In this document: piece by piece, positions 17,322 through 26,861 of the stretch
Layout of the letters: the number at the start of each line of letters is the position of its first letter
Numbering within the stretch: the stretch's first letter is position 1
DNA from: Desulfovibrio sp.
GTDB lineage: Bacteria; Desulfobacterota; Desulfovibrionia; Desulfovibrionales; Desulfovibrionaceae
DNA length: 59,279 nucleotides
Direction of reading: 5' to 3'
Assembly: GCA_017415765.1 (NCBI GenBank)
Contig: JAFQED010000060.1
Span: 1-59,279 of the forward strand
Made by a program: the position numbers and the translations under genes
The notes under the pieces: model-generated
The model's input: only the letters and a program-made list of their open reading frames with translations
What the model was told of the DNA's origin: nothing
Database searches by the model: none

Positions 17322-20300
17322 CTAAACCCGATAACCGCAGTGCGGGCAGAAGGCCGTATCCTCCAGCAGGATGGGCTGGGCGCAGGCCTCGTTGCTGCAC
17401 AGACGCGGCACCGGCCCCATTTCAACGATCAGCTCACCTTCACGCACTGCCACCATCTGCTTGCTTTCACGGAAATCGGCTGTTTTCAGTACACGCTTGA
17501 CGATGCCGTCCATGGGGGCAAGAACAGCCTTTTCCTGCTTCATGATGGAAACATTGAACAATTCCTCACCGGCCTTCACCACTGAACCCGGATGCACATA
17601 CATGACCCAAAGGTCGCCATTACTGGGCGATGCCACATGGTAGGGGTTGGACGGGTCAGCCATAGGCACATCGGAGGCCTTCTGTCCCGTGGGCTTGGCC
17701 ACCTGCACTTCACAGCTCATGAATTCGGAATCCAGCACATAACGGCAGATGGAAACCCCGGCATCATTGGGACGTGAAATGCTGAGCAGACTCAAGTGGT
17801 GCGGCTTGCCGCTGGTATCGTTGAAATAGAGATCCTGTCCTACCTTCATGCCTTCAAACCAGACATGCAGTGGCAGATTGTTGGGATCGCCGTACTGGGC
17901 CTTGAGCTGGATAGTCTTGAGCGCGTCGGACGGATGATTGAGGTAAAGGACAAATTCCTCATCCGTGGGAGGACGGCGAATGTGATCCGCACAAGCCTTT
18001 TCCTCAGCGGGCAGGTTGACATCCACCAGCTTTTCGAGCGGAGAGTTTTCTGTGCGGCTGGCAATGGCGGTCTTCCAGTCAGCCCCGAAGGCACTTTCAT
18101 AGACCCAGTCTGCCGGGAAGCCCAGTGGCAGCTTGCCAAACTTGCCCAGCAAGAGGTTGCGGAAGGCATCATTGCAATCCTGATAGATGGCCAGTCGGGC
18201 GTGGCGCATCTCCGCGCTCAATTCATCTTCGGCCCGTCGGGTTACCTGCCCAAGCACCTCAAGCAGGTACATGACTTCTTCCTCACCGCCCCGCTTCCAC
18301 GCCCCGGTAACAGCCAGGAAGGCCGTATTCCAGGTGATTTGCGAGCCGGGCGTCACATCGTGGTAGCGCACGATCTGGCGGGTACCTTCCAGGAATTTGA
18401 GCATGTAGGGCAAAAGGTGGATATAGCCCTGCTTCATGGCCCCTTCCTGCGAGGAGGATGTGGCCCCACCAGGCATTCCGTGGCGGGTCACATCATAGTC
18501 GATACCCTGAAAATAGGGAGCACAGTAGCGGTCATAGTAGGGCATGATCTGCTTGCAGACAAAGTTGGCCGTACGGATGGCATCCTTGTCCAAATGGCAG
18601 GACAGGCCAAGCTCATCTTCCAGATACGCGGCCGTAGCCATGACATCCCCCTGCCCGTAAGAGCGCACGGCTGCCCCCAGCCCCGCATCAAGGATGTGCG
18701 CCCCGGCCTGTGCCGCCGCGCCGCAGGCCGGTACAAACAGGCCATCGGTATAGTGGCGGTGGTAGTGCAGCACAAGGTCGGGCCAGGCTTTGCGCAAGGC
18801 CTCCACCAGCTCTTTCATAAAGCGCGGCGGGCAGACGCCAGCCATATCCTTGAGCCCAAGGATCATGTGGCGAGAGGCCACCCTGGGATCCACGCCCATA
18901 ATGTCGCCAACCATCCGCACCATGGCTTCAGCCACGCCCAGATAGTGCGGCACATCAAAGCCCTTGGCCCACGACAGCGAGATGGCCGGCTGGAAAATGA
19001 CATCGCGCCTGTCCATAACCACTTCGGCTATGGGGCGCATATTTTCCACATGATTGAGGAAGTCGAAGCAGCGCACCACCTGATAGTGGTCACAAATCAT
19101 CTCGCCGGTCTTGCGCATAAGGTTGCGCGGCTGCGGCGTGTAGCCAAGCACATTGGTGGAGCGCACCAGGAGTTGCTTGAGCGTCTTGGGAGCAAACTTA
19201 TTCCACTCGGCAGCCTCGGTGAAGGGATATGTCATATTGGCCAGCATGGCCACATGGAAATGCGCCCCACCCCCGTTCTCGATGGAGAAGTAGCCAGCAT
19301 TGTCCAGATAGGGGCCAAGCAGCCTGTCCTCGGCCAGACGGAAACGATTGCCGGAGTTGGACTGGGTAAAGTCACGCGGGGTGGTGTCGGTAAAGTGTAT
19401 CTTGCCGGAATCACGGATGTAGTCCAGCGTTGCCAGCCTGTCCCCTTGTGGATAGTCTGAGGCCTTCTTTCTGTCCTTGCTGCTGATTTCCGGCAACACC
19501 GGCTCAAAGGGGCCAAGACAGGGCGTAGTGGTGGAACGGTACTCGCCTAGCTGTACATAGGGATTATAGCCCTTGGCCGAAATTTCGGCTACCAGCCGGG
19601 CCAATCGCTCACCTTCTGGCGCAAGATCCGTATAGACCATCAGTTCTGGATGATCATGGATAAAATTGGTATTGATGCTGCCCTTGCGGAACTGCGGATG
19701 CCTGATGACCCTGCGATAGAAGGGGATGGTCGTCTTGATGCCGCCCACCACATATTCACCGAGGGCGCGCTCCATGATACCCAGGGTCTTTTCCCAGTCA
19801 TGGGCGTAGGTGATAAGCAGGGAACCGGCCGAATCGTAGTTGGCGGGAAACTCGTAGCCCGCACTCAGGTTGGAGTCGAGCCGCACCCCAAGCCCGCCAG
19901 GCGAGACATAGCGGGAAATAAGGCCGGAATTGGGCGAAAAGTTGTCCTGCGGGTTCTCGCAATTGATGCGAACCTGCATGGCACAGTAGGAAGGTTGCAG
20001 ATCTCCCTCACGATAGCGCAGTTCGGCCCCGAAGGCCACGGCGATCTGTTCTTCCACAAGGTCAATGCCATAGCGACATTCGGTAATACCGTGCTCCACC
20101 TGCAAGCGGGTATTGATCTCTATGAGGTAGGGCTGCCCGTCTGGTGTGACCAGAAATTCCACCGTGGCCAGAGAATGGTAGCCCACAGCCTTGATCAGCC
20201 GCCGGGCATAGTCCTTGAGACGTTCACGCAATTCGGGTGTAACACCCTTCCACGGGGAAGGCGTGATCTCAATGAGTTTTTGGTGATTGCGCTGCACGGT

Positions 20301-21020
20301 GCAATCGCGTTCATCAAAGGCAAAGACGTTGCCGTACATGTCGGCAATGACCTGTATTTCAATATGGCGCACGTCTGCCAGAAATTTTTCTACAAAAAGG
20401 CGCGGATTACCAAAGGATGCCTGTGCCATGGAGGATGCCTTGAAAAAGGCATCTTCCAGCTCGGCCTCGTTATGCACGGCAAAAATGCCACGGCCACCAC
20501 CGCCCCCTTCGGCCTTGAGCATGATGGGCAGCCCGATCTCGCTGATAAGCTGGCGGGCCGTGGGGATGTCCACCGCACCGTCCGAACCGGGCACCACAGG
20601 AATATCGAGCTTGCGTGCCACATCGCGGGCCTGCACCTTGTTGCCCAAAAGATTCATGGCTTCGGCCGTGGCACCGATAAACGTAATACCGGCGTCCTTG
20701 CAACGCTGGGGGAAGCGCGTATCTTCTGAAGCAAAGCCCCAACCGGGGTGGATGCCTACCACGCCGCGCCGCTTGGCCTTTTCTATAATGGCGTCAATAT
20801 CCAGATACGCCCTGGCCTCGGAACCAAGCAGCAGCAGCTCCTGCGCTGTAGAGGCCGCAGGGGCTGTCTTGTCCACATCAGTAGCGGTCATGGCCGCCAC
20901 GGCATCAAACCGCTCGCGGATGGAGCGGCAAATACGCCGCGCCGGTATACCACGGTTGGCGACAAGGATGACCTTGCCCTTCAAAAAGTCCTGCACATCC
21001 GCAAAAGTCTTGTTTGCCAT
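17322..21020 (-). CDS. pyc: pyruvate carboxylase (single chain) with C-terminal zinc ribbon
   Basis: 1232 aa. The biotin carboxylase part has VILVANRGIPARRI, HPGWGFASEDTRFPQ, the Gly-rich loop EGGGGGRGIF and IEINTRLQVEHGITE. The carboxyltransferase barrel has TDTTPRDFTQSNSGNR, LGLKDMAGVCPPRF and HYHRHYTDG. The biotinyl domain has SIMKQEKAVLAPMDG, with the target lysine at 1161; the usual A-M-K-M is I-M-K-Q here. The last 27 residues hold C1208, C1213, C1225 and C1228 in a CPHCG-type zinc ribbon, not part of standard pyruvate carboxylases. It makes oxaloacetate from pyruvate, bicarbonate and ATP. birA lies directly upstream on the same strand. Confidence 0.93.
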   Translation of the reverse strand: MANKTFADVQDFLKGKVILVANRGIPARRICRSIRERFDAVAAMTATDVDKTAPAASTAQELLLLGSEARAYLDIDAIIEKAKRRGVVGIHPGWGFASEDTRFPQRCKDAGITFIGATAEAMNLLGNKVQARDVARKLDIPVVPGSDGAVDIPTARQLISEIGLPIMLKAEGGGGGRGIFAVHNEAELEDAFFKASSMAQASFGNPRLFVEKFLADVRHIEIQVIADMYGNVFAFDERDCTVQRNHQKLIEITPSPWKGVTPELRERLKDYARRLIKAVGYHSLATVEFLVTPDGQPYLIEINTRLQVEHGITECRYGIDLVEEQIAVAFGAELRYREGDLQPSYCAMQVRINCENPQDNFSPNSGLISRYVSPGGLGVRLDSNLSAGYEFPANYDSAGSLLITYAHDWEKTLGIMERALGEYVVGGIKTTIPFYRRVIRHPQFRKGSINTNFIHDHPELMVYTDLAPEGERLARLVAEISAKGYNPYVQLGEYRSTTTPCLGPFEPVLPEISSKDRKKASDYPQGDRLATLDYIRDSGKIHFTDTTPRDFTQSNSGNRFRLAEDRLLGPYLDNAGYFSIENGGGAHFHVAMLANMTYPFTEAAEWNKFAPKTLKQLLVRSTNVLGYTPQPRNLMRKTGEMICDHYQVVRCFDFLNHVENMRPIAEVVMDRRDVIFQPAISLSWAKGFDVPHYLGVAEAMVRMVGDIMGVDPRVASRHMILGLKDMAGVCPPRFMKELVEALRKAWPDLVLHYHRHYTDGLFVPACGAAAQAGAHILDAGLGAAVRSYGQGDVMATAAYLEDELGLSCHLDKDAIRTANFVCKQIMPYYDRYCAPYFQGIDYDVTRHGMPGGATSSSQEGAMKQGYIHLLPYMLKFLEGTRQIVRYHDVTPGSQITWNTAFLAVTGAWKRGGEEEVMYLLEVLGQVTRRAEDELSAEMRHARLAIYQDCNDAFRNLLLGKFGKLPLGFPADWVYESAFGADWKTAIASRTENSPLEKLVDVNLPAEEKACADHIRRPPTDEEFVLYLNHPSDALKTIQLKAQYGDPNNLPLHVWFEGMKVGQDLYFNDTSGKPHHLSLLSISRPNDAGVSICRYVLDSEFMSCEVQVAKPTGQKASDVPMADPSNPYHVASPSNGDLWVMYVHPGSVVKAGEELFNVSIMKQEKAVLAPMDGIVKRVLKTADFRESKQMVAVREGELIVEMGPVPRLCSNEACAQPILLEDTAFCPHCGYRV

Positions 21021-21080
21021 GCCGTATGCCTTTTTGCAATCTTTGCCCGCAACCGGGGCCAGCCCGGCCCGGAGGCCGTG

Positions 21081-21881
21081 TTACGATAAAGAACCAGAAA
21101 GATAAAGGCTGCCGTTCAGCCACTCCCGGCAGAGGCCATCCACCCGCAGACGTATGGCCCCGTCAGGGGCAAGCCCTTCCAGTCTGCCGCATACCTCATG
21201 TCCGGCATCCTTCAGGCGTACCTGACAACCACGCCAGAGCAACAGCCTTTCCTGCCATTGCCCAAAATCACAACAACCTTTTTTATACGCGGAAAATATC
21301 TGCATTACAAGCATCTGCCACAGTTCTTCTGGCAGAGGGGAGGGCGGCCCACCCTGCCCTGCTGCCAGCGCGGTGGCCGGCAGTGCTGCGCCCTCACGCA
21401 TCTGGCTGGCATCGGGCGCATGGTACAGATTGATGCCGATACCGGCTACCAGTGTCTTGCCGCGCTCTTCCAGCAGTATGCCCGCCACCTTGCGCGGCCC
21501 GGCAGTACTGGTCAGCACAAGATCATTGGGCCATTTCAGCAAGACCGGCCAGCCCAGTTCACACAGGGCATCGGCCAGCAAAAAGCCTATCCACGGGGCT
21601 GCCGCAGTACCCGCAAAAGGCCCTGACAGCGGCAGACGCAGGGCAGCATAGACATTACCGCGAGGTGAGTGCCAGTGACGACGCAACTGACCACGCCCAC
21701 AACTCTGGCTGCCTGTCTGCACACTGTCCCACTGTCGTAACAGGCCGTGTGAAGCCAGCCAGAAAGCCGTATCCAGACAACTGCCTGCCTCTTCCAACCG
21801 CCAGATGCGGGGGATAGACCAGGGGGGCGTGACAGGCTCCCCCTTTTCTGTAAGGCTGCCCTGTCCTATACTCTCCTGCAT
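21081..21881 (-). CDS. birA: biotin--protein ligase
   Basis: 266 aa, catalytic domain only, without the N-terminal DNA-binding region of E. coli BirA. Motifs: CGRGQLRRHWHSPRGNVY (biotinyl-adenylate loop), LLKWPNDLVL, RKVAGILLEE and LVAGIGINL. It attaches biotin to carrier lysines; the obvious client is pyc, 60 bp downstream. The only in-frame ATG (21881) overlaps the ATG of the divergent cca gene. The ribosome site for birA (GAGGTAGAG) lies inside cca, so the exact start is uncertain. Confidence 0.9.
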   Translation of the reverse strand: MQESIGQGSLTEKGEPVTPPWSIPRIWRLEEAGSCLDTAFWLASHGLLRQWDSVQTGSQSCGRGQLRRHWHSPRGNVYAALRLPLSGPFAGTAAAPWIGFLLADALCELGWPVLLKWPNDLVLTSTAGPRKVAGILLEERGKTLVAGIGINLYHAPDASQMREGAALPATALAAGQGGPPSPLPEELWQMLVMQIFSAYKKGCCDFGQWQERLLLWRGCQVRLKDAGHEVCGRLEGLAPDGAIRLRVDGLCREWLNGSLYLSGSLS

Positions 21882-23052
21882 GGAACTCTACCTCGTTGGC
21901 GGCGCACTGCGTGACCTCTTGTGCGGGCATCCCCCGCGTGAGCTTGATTTTGCCTTTTCCGGCAGTCAGGCGGATTTTCTGGCCGCCCATCCTGATGCCT
22001 GCGCCGTGGGAAAAAGTATTTCCGTCTGCCTTTGGCAGGGGCGCGAATGTATGCCCTTGCGCGGTGACAGCATCCAGGCGGATCTGGCCGCACGCGATTT
22101 GACTGTCAATGCCCTTGCGCTGGACAGTGCCGGGCGGCTGTACCTGCACCCCCAGGCACTGGGAGACCTTCAGGGCAAAATACTGCGTCCGGCATCGCCC
22201 GCAGCTTTTGCCAGTGATCCCTTGCGGATTTTCCGGCTGGCCCGCTTTGCCGCTTGTTGGCCCCACTGGGAGGTCAGTGCAGAAGCCATCCGGCAAATAC
22301 AGGCCACCAGCCCGGCAGCCCTGGCTGCCCTGCCCCCCGAGCGTGTCGGGCGGGAGCTGCTCAAGGCACTGGACAGCCCGCAACCTGGACGTTTTTTCAG
22401 GGTGCTGGCGCAGGGCAACGCGCTGACACCCTGGTTTCAGGAGCTTGTCACAGCCGATACCATCCCGGCCGGGCCAAGACCCTGGCATCAGAACAGCGTT
22501 CTGGGGCACAGCTTGCGCATCATGGACTGCGTGGCCGGTGACGGCATGGCCGTATGGATGGCCTTGTGCCATGATCTTGGCAAGATACTGACAGATCCGG
22601 CCATCCTACCCCATCACTATGGGCATGAACAGCGGGGCATCGCGGTGGCCACAGGCATGGCCCGCCGTCTGGGCCTCTCTGCCCGACACCGCAAGGCTGC
22701 CGTGCTGGCCTGTGCCGAACACATGAAGGCCGGTATGTATGCAAACCTGCGCCCCGGTACCAGACGCGACCTTCTCTGGCGCGTCCACCACAGCGGGCTT
22801 GGGCCTTCCTTCTGGCGTCTGGCTGACGCCGACAGCGGCAAACCCGTCAGCAAACTGGCCGCACGGGATCTGGCCGCCATCCTCCCTGTCCGCTTGCCGC
22901 AAGCCCTGTGCGGGCTGGGTAAAGCATCTGGCGAACACCTGCGTCAGCTGCACTGCCGCGCCCTGGCCGAGGCAGCCCAGACACGCAAGGCGGCAGCAGA
23001 GGAAGCTCAGTCCCCGAATGCGGCAGAAAGCCCGGCCTCGGCACCCTCCTGA
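21880..23052 (+). CDS. cca: CCA tRNA nucleotidyltransferase with HD domain
   Basis: 390 aa from the ATG at 21880, which gives the canonical start MELYLVGGALRDLL. The catalytic pair is E21-x-D23 (RELDF), where most members have D-x-D. The linker RDLTVNALAL and LRIFRLARFAA, typical of the head and neck, follow. A metal-dependent HD domain has its HD at about 230 (ALCHDLGK). It adds or repairs the tRNA 3' CCA end, and the HD part may give phosphatase or phosphodiesterase activity as in E. coli Cca. There is no good ribosome site. Its 3' end overlaps convergent ybeY by 46 bp. Confidence 0.88.
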   Translation: MELYLVGGALRDLLCGHPPRELDFAFSGSQADFLAAHPDACAVGKSISVCLWQGRECMPLRGDSIQADLAARDLTVNALALDSAGRLYLHPQALGDLQGKILRPASPAAFASDPLRIFRLARFAACWPHWEVSAEAIRQIQATSPAALAALPPERVGRELLKALDSPQPGRFFRVLAQGNALTPWFQELVTADTIPAGPRPWHQNSVLGHSLRIMDCVAGDGMAVWMALCHDLGKILTDPAILPHHYGHEQRGIAVATGMARRLGLSARHRKAAVLACAEHMKAGMYANLRPGTRRDLLWRVHHSGLGPSFWRLADADSGKPVSKLAARDLAAILPVRLPQALCGLGKASGEHLRQLHCRALAEAAQTRKAAAEEAQSPNAAESPASAPS

Positions 23053-23459
23053 CACAAGGCACAAAGCCTGTCCATCTCCGGGCCGTGATCTAGCCCGGCC
23101 AAATGGGCCATGCCGTGTGCCAGCAAACGCAGCAGATGTTCTGTCAAATCCTGCCCATAAAGCAGACATTCACGCCGCAATGTGTCCAGCGAAAGCAATA
23201 ATTCTCCCGGCAAACCGCCCTGCTGCGGGAAGGAGAGAACATTGGTCGGCCCCATGCAGCCCAGGTGCTGCCAGTTGGCTGCACTGATGCTGGCATCGTC
23301 CACAAGGTGGGCCTCCACCGGGCCGGGCAATGGACAGTCTGCCCAAGCCAGAGCAGCTGCCATGTCCTGCAGTGCGGCCCGGATTTGACGCCTGTCCAGC
23401 GGCAGCCAGGCAACGGCAGTACAGGAGGCAAAAAGACGTACCTGGGCTGGCTCAGGCAT
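23007..23459 (-). CDS. ybeY: endoribonuclease YbeY (rRNA maturation)
   Basis: 150 aa from the ATG at 23459 (MPEPAQVRLFAS), overlapping the end of the upstream HD-phosphodiesterase gene by 8 bp. The zinc-binding hallmark HGMAHLAGLDHG gives the three His ligands. GPTNVLSFPQ is the other conserved block. YbeY acts in 16S rRNA 3'-end maturation and ribosome quality control. The phoH-pgpH-ybeY order is widely conserved. The last 46 bp overlap the end of cca on the other strand. Confidence 0.92.
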   Translation of the reverse strand: MPEPAQVRLFASCTAVAWLPLDRRQIRAALQDMAAALAWADCPLPGPVEAHLVDDASISAANWQHLGCMGPTNVLSFPQQGGLPGELLLSLDTLRRECLLYGQDLTEHLLRLLAHGMAHLAGLDHGPEMDRLCALCQEGAEAGLSAAFGD

Positions 23460-25740
23460 GGGTTTTGCCCTTCTCGACATTCTCTTTTGCAGTATCCTTT
23501 CGGGCAGCAGCCCCGGCAGAGGCAGCCGAGATCTTGCTGTCAGGATAGGCAATACGCTGATGGAATATCCCGGTCAGGATGCGCTGAAAATTTTCGCTCA
23601 GATAATGCAAGTCCTTGAAGGTCAGTTCCGATTCGTCCAACTGCCCTTCAGCAAAGATGCCCTTGATGATCTTGTCGATATGGCTGCGGATGCGGGCAGG
23701 AGTAGGGTCGCTCAGGGTACGGCTGCTGGCCTCTACCGAGTCTGCCAGCATCAGGATAGCCGCCTCCTTGGTCTGTGGGCGCGGGCCGGGGTAGCTGTAA
23801 TCAGACTCGCGGGGTTTTTCGCCCATGCTCAGGGCCTTCTGGTAAAAATAGCCTATCAGCCGTGTACCATGATGCTGGCGGATGATGTCGGTAATATCCT
23901 GCCCCAGCTTGTAGCGTTCGGCCAGTTCTGTCCCTTTCTTGACGTGGGAGAGGATAACCAGCGCACTCATGGATGGGGCCAGCTTGTCATGCTTGTTGGG
24001 CCCGCCGAACTGATTTTCGATAAAATACTCTGGATAGCCCAGTTTGCCCACGTCATGGTAGAGAGCTGCCACCTTGCAGAGCAGACTGTTTGCCCCGATA
24101 GCCTTGGCTCCGGCCTCCACCATATTGGCCACCACCAGCGAATGGTGGTAGGTACCGGGGATGGTGACCATCAGCTCCTGCATCAGGGGCTGTTCAAGGC
24201 TCATCAGTTCCATCAGCCGGAAACGGGTGCTGTAGCTGAACGCCAGTTCCAGCACGGGGCTGACCGCAAAAAGCAAGACCAGCGAGAGCAGGCTGTTCAC
24301 CGCCACGGCCATGAGCATGATGGGCATATCGACGGGGGGCATTTTGGCAAGGAAGCTAAGCCCGAACCAGAGCAGACTTTGCCCTATGACCAGAGGCAAA
24401 AGGCTCCAAACCACGTCCTGCCGACTCTGGGCACTGGTCACAAGCCAGGTGGTCAGCATCCCCCCCAGAAAATAGTAGATAAAGAGCGGAAATTCGCCCT
24501 GAAACATCAACATGCTGAAAAAGGCCAGCAGCAGCCCCATAGTGCAATAGCGACGCGCCGCAAAGACCATGGCCACCAGCCCGACGCCACCGGCCGCCGG
24601 AAAGCCCACTGCCAGGGCATTGAGCAGGGAAATGCTGTCCATACGCAGACCAAGCAGCCAGACACTCTTGGCCCCCAGCCCGCAAACCAGCAGGACAACA
24701 GCAATAAGCACCATATCCTTTGTGTGCAGAGGGCTGCCGGGTCTGCCGCTGGGCGCGACAAAGAAGCCCAGGGCAAGCAAAAGCGACGTCAGGAACGCGC
24801 CCCCCACGGTATCCCAGCGTATGGGTGCGGCTGCCGACGTGTACAGGCTTTGCAACTTGATCTGCTGCTCACGGCTTACCCGCTCCCCCTTGCGTACGAC
24901 CAGTTCTCCCTTTTGCAGCTGGTAATACACCGGTTCCACCATTGCCGCCACGTCATTGCCCCGTTTTTGGGTGGCCTCGCGGTTGAGGGTAAGGGTGGTA
25001 GGCATGGTGGCAGAAAGCAGGATATTGATGGCGCGGCGGGCATGGGAGTCAAGCTCGGCTTCCTGCCGCGTCAGAGAGGAAATCTCGGCCAGAAAAGACG
25101 GCACATCGGGCAGGGCATTCAGGTCTGGCCGCAGCAGTTCTGTCTGTGTATCCAGGTTATGGATGATGACACCGGCCCTGCCCACACGGGCCGCACGCAC
25201 ATCACCCACAAGGCCATCGGCCATGCGGTCACGGATGAGCGGCAGCAGCGTTTTGAGCAGATAGGCCTGTACATGGCCACGGGCCAGTTCTGGCAGGATC
25301 TCGTCTGCAACCTGCGGGCCGAGTTCTTCTGACAGGCGACGCAACTGCGTGTCATCCCCGCCTGCGTCCGGCCCGTCAATGCCGTCCACATCGTTCAATG
25401 TACGCAGGATGTCCAGCAAGCGTGTCTGAAACTGGCTGAACGGCTCAAGGCTCAAGTCATAGACCGGGGGCTGCATGGCCAGTGCCTGCTTGCGCCGTGC
25501 CTTGGTGGCCTGTGTGTCCTCTACCAGAATATCACGGTCGGCAATGACATCATTTTCAGCCACCTGTCCGGCCACATATACCCGTTGCACAGGGTCGAAA
25601 TTGGCCCCCGCCAATAAGGACAGGGCCAGCAGGGCTGCAACGAGAACCCACAGCCCCCAGCCACACTGATGATGGGCCTTAAGTGTGCTGAACAGCGTGC
25701 GGACGCTAGACTGCCGCGCATTTTTTTTCGCAGAGATCAT
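23452..25740 (-). CDS. pgpH: PgpH-type 7TM-HD cyclic-di-AMP phosphodiesterase family protein
   Basis: 762 aa from the ATG at 25740. A TTG at 25752 with AGGAG close by would add four residues. One N-terminal membrane helix (WGLWVLVAALLALSLLAGA) precedes a large extracytoplasmic domain ending RKGERVSREQQIKLQSLY. About seven more membrane helices follow, then a cytoplasmic HD domain with HHSLVVANMVEAG, CKVAALYHDVGKLGYP and IIRQHHGTRLIGYFY. In Listeria the homologue hydrolyses c-di-AMP; whether this organism uses c-di-AMP is not shown here. It lies between phoH and ybeY, overlapping both. Confidence 0.88.
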   Translation of the reverse strand: MISAKKNARQSSVRTLFSTLKAHHQCGWGLWVLVAALLALSLLAGANFDPVQRVYVAGQVAENDVIADRDILVEDTQATKARRKQALAMQPPVYDLSLEPFSQFQTRLLDILRTLNDVDGIDGPDAGGDDTQLRRLSEELGPQVADEILPELARGHVQAYLLKTLLPLIRDRMADGLVGDVRAARVGRAGVIIHNLDTQTELLRPDLNALPDVPSFLAEISSLTRQEAELDSHARRAINILLSATMPTTLTLNREATQKRGNDVAAMVEPVYYQLQKGELVVRKGERVSREQQIKLQSLYTSAAAPIRWDTVGGAFLTSLLLALGFFVAPSGRPGSPLHTKDMVLIAVVLLVCGLGAKSVWLLGLRMDSISLLNALAVGFPAAGGVGLVAMVFAARRYCTMGLLLAFFSMLMFQGEFPLFIYYFLGGMLTTWLVTSAQSRQDVVWSLLPLVIGQSLLWFGLSFLAKMPPVDMPIMLMAVAVNSLLSLVLLFAVSPVLELAFSYSTRFRLMELMSLEQPLMQELMVTIPGTYHHSLVVANMVEAGAKAIGANSLLCKVAALYHDVGKLGYPEYFIENQFGGPNKHDKLAPSMSALVILSHVKKGTELAERYKLGQDITDIIRQHHGTRLIGYFYQKALSMGEKPRESDYSYPGPRPQTKEAAILMLADSVEASSRTLSDPTPARIRSHIDKIIKGIFAEGQLDESELTFKDLHYLSENFQRILTGIFHQRIAYPDSKISAASAGAAARKDTAKENVEKGKTHA

Positions 25741-26704
25741 AGGCGCAGACAATGGCTCCTACAAGAGGGTGACGAACAACATCGGCCTTGCTGAAACGGT
25801 GGAAGGCAATGCCCCTGACCGCGTGCAGGACATCCAGCGCATGGATAAGCCCTGAACGGGCGCGCCCTTCACCGGGCTGCGGGGGCAAATCTATCTGACT
25901 GGTATCGCCAGTCACCACCATGCGCGATCCAAAACCCATGCGGGTCAGAAACATTTTCATTTGTTCATGGGTGGTGTTCTGCGCTTCATCAAGGATGATA
26001 AAGGCATCATTGAGGGTGCGCCCGCGCATGAAGGCCAGTGGGGCGACCTCTATGGTGCCAGCCTCAAGCATGGCCGCCACCTTGGCTTGCGGCATCATGT
26101 CATGCAGGGCGTCGTACAGGGGACGCAGGTAAGGATTGACCTTCTCGGCCAGATCGCCGGGCAGAAAGCCCAGGCGTTCGCCCGCCTCCACGGCAGGACG
26201 GGTGAGGACAATACGCTTGACCCGGTGCTGCTGTAACATGGAAAGGGCCATGGCCACGGCCAGATACGTCTTGCCCGTGCCAGCCGGGCCAACGGCAAAG
26301 ACCAGCTCATGCCGACGCAAAAGCTCCAGATAGGCCTTTTGGGCCACGTTGCGGGCCGCCACATTCTTGCGTGGAGTGTTGACGAAAACCGCATCCCGAA
26401 AAACCTGCGCCAGTTGCAGACCGGGGTCGGCCCGGAGCATTTCATAGGCGCGGGCCATGTCCTGCTGGCTCAGGGCAACGCCGTCACGCAGCAAACCGTA
26501 GATTTGCACGAATACGGCACAGAGACTGCGGCGGATGTCCGCATGGGGGCTTTCAATAAAGATGCTGCTGCCCCGGCTCCCTATCCGCGCACCACTGGCT
26601 GCCGCCAAAAGCTCCAAATGGGCATTGTGCGGGCCAAAAAGCAGGTTGGCCACTGCCGGGTCATCGAACTCCACTGTTTCCAGCAAGGAGGAATTTTCTG
26701 CCAT
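25706..26704 (-). CDS. phoH: PhoH family ATPase
   Basis: 332 aa from the ATG at 26704 (MAENSSLLETVEF). Walker A is GPAGTGKTYLAVAMA. Next come LTRPAVEAGERLGFLPGDL and ALAFMRGRTLNDAF-like segments, and Walker B AFIILDEAQNTTHEQMKMFL. VVTGDTSQIDLP completes the PhoH set. PhoH proteins are RNA-related ATPases linked to YbeY by gene order. Its end overlaps pgpH. Confidence 0.93.
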   Translation of the reverse strand: MAENSSLLETVEFDDPAVANLLFGPHNAHLELLAAASGARIGSRGSSIFIESPHADIRRSLCAVFVQIYGLLRDGVALSQQDMARAYEMLRADPGLQLAQVFRDAVFVNTPRKNVAARNVAQKAYLELLRRHELVFAVGPAGTGKTYLAVAMALSMLQQHRVKRIVLTRPAVEAGERLGFLPGDLAEKVNPYLRPLYDALHDMMPQAKVAAMLEAGTIEVAPLAFMRGRTLNDAFIILDEAQNTTHEQMKMFLTRMGFGSRMVVTGDTSQIDLPPQPGEGRARSGLIHALDVLHAVRGIAFHRFSKADVVRHPLVGAIVCAYDLCEKKCAAV

Positions 26705-26765
26705 GTCCAGACCCCTAGCCCATTTCATCTGTGCTGTCCATCCCTATTACAAGAGCACTTCTGCA

Positions 26766-26781
26766 TGGCGCGTATTTTGCA
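26766..26781 (+). promoter_or_regulatory. sigma-54 (-24/-12) promoter
   Basis: TGGCGCGTATTTTGCA matches the consensus TGGCACG-N4-TTGCW with one mismatch and correct GG-to-GC spacing. It lies 81 bp before the gene at 26862. Downstream, CCTGCTG/CAGCAGG (26795-26820) could form a hairpin in the leader. A direct repeat AGAGCACTTCT occurs at 26752-26762 and 26825-26835. An enhancer-binding activator would be needed; none is encoded nearby. Confidence 0.55.
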
Positions 26782-26861
26782 AGAATTGTGTATCCCTGCT
26801 GTCAGAATTCTGTCAGCAGGGCGCAGAGCACTTCTACACGGAAAACATTGCCGAGGGCAGT

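Noticed and set aside
17796-19460. 554-codon plus-strand frame opposite pyc
   Set aside because: Antisense shadow of pyc, rich in His and Val, with no domain pattern.
23458-25332. 624-codon open frame on the plus strand opposite the 7TM-HD gene
   Set aside because: Composition is dominated by His, Gln and Gly, as expected from antisense of a GC-rich gene; no motif.
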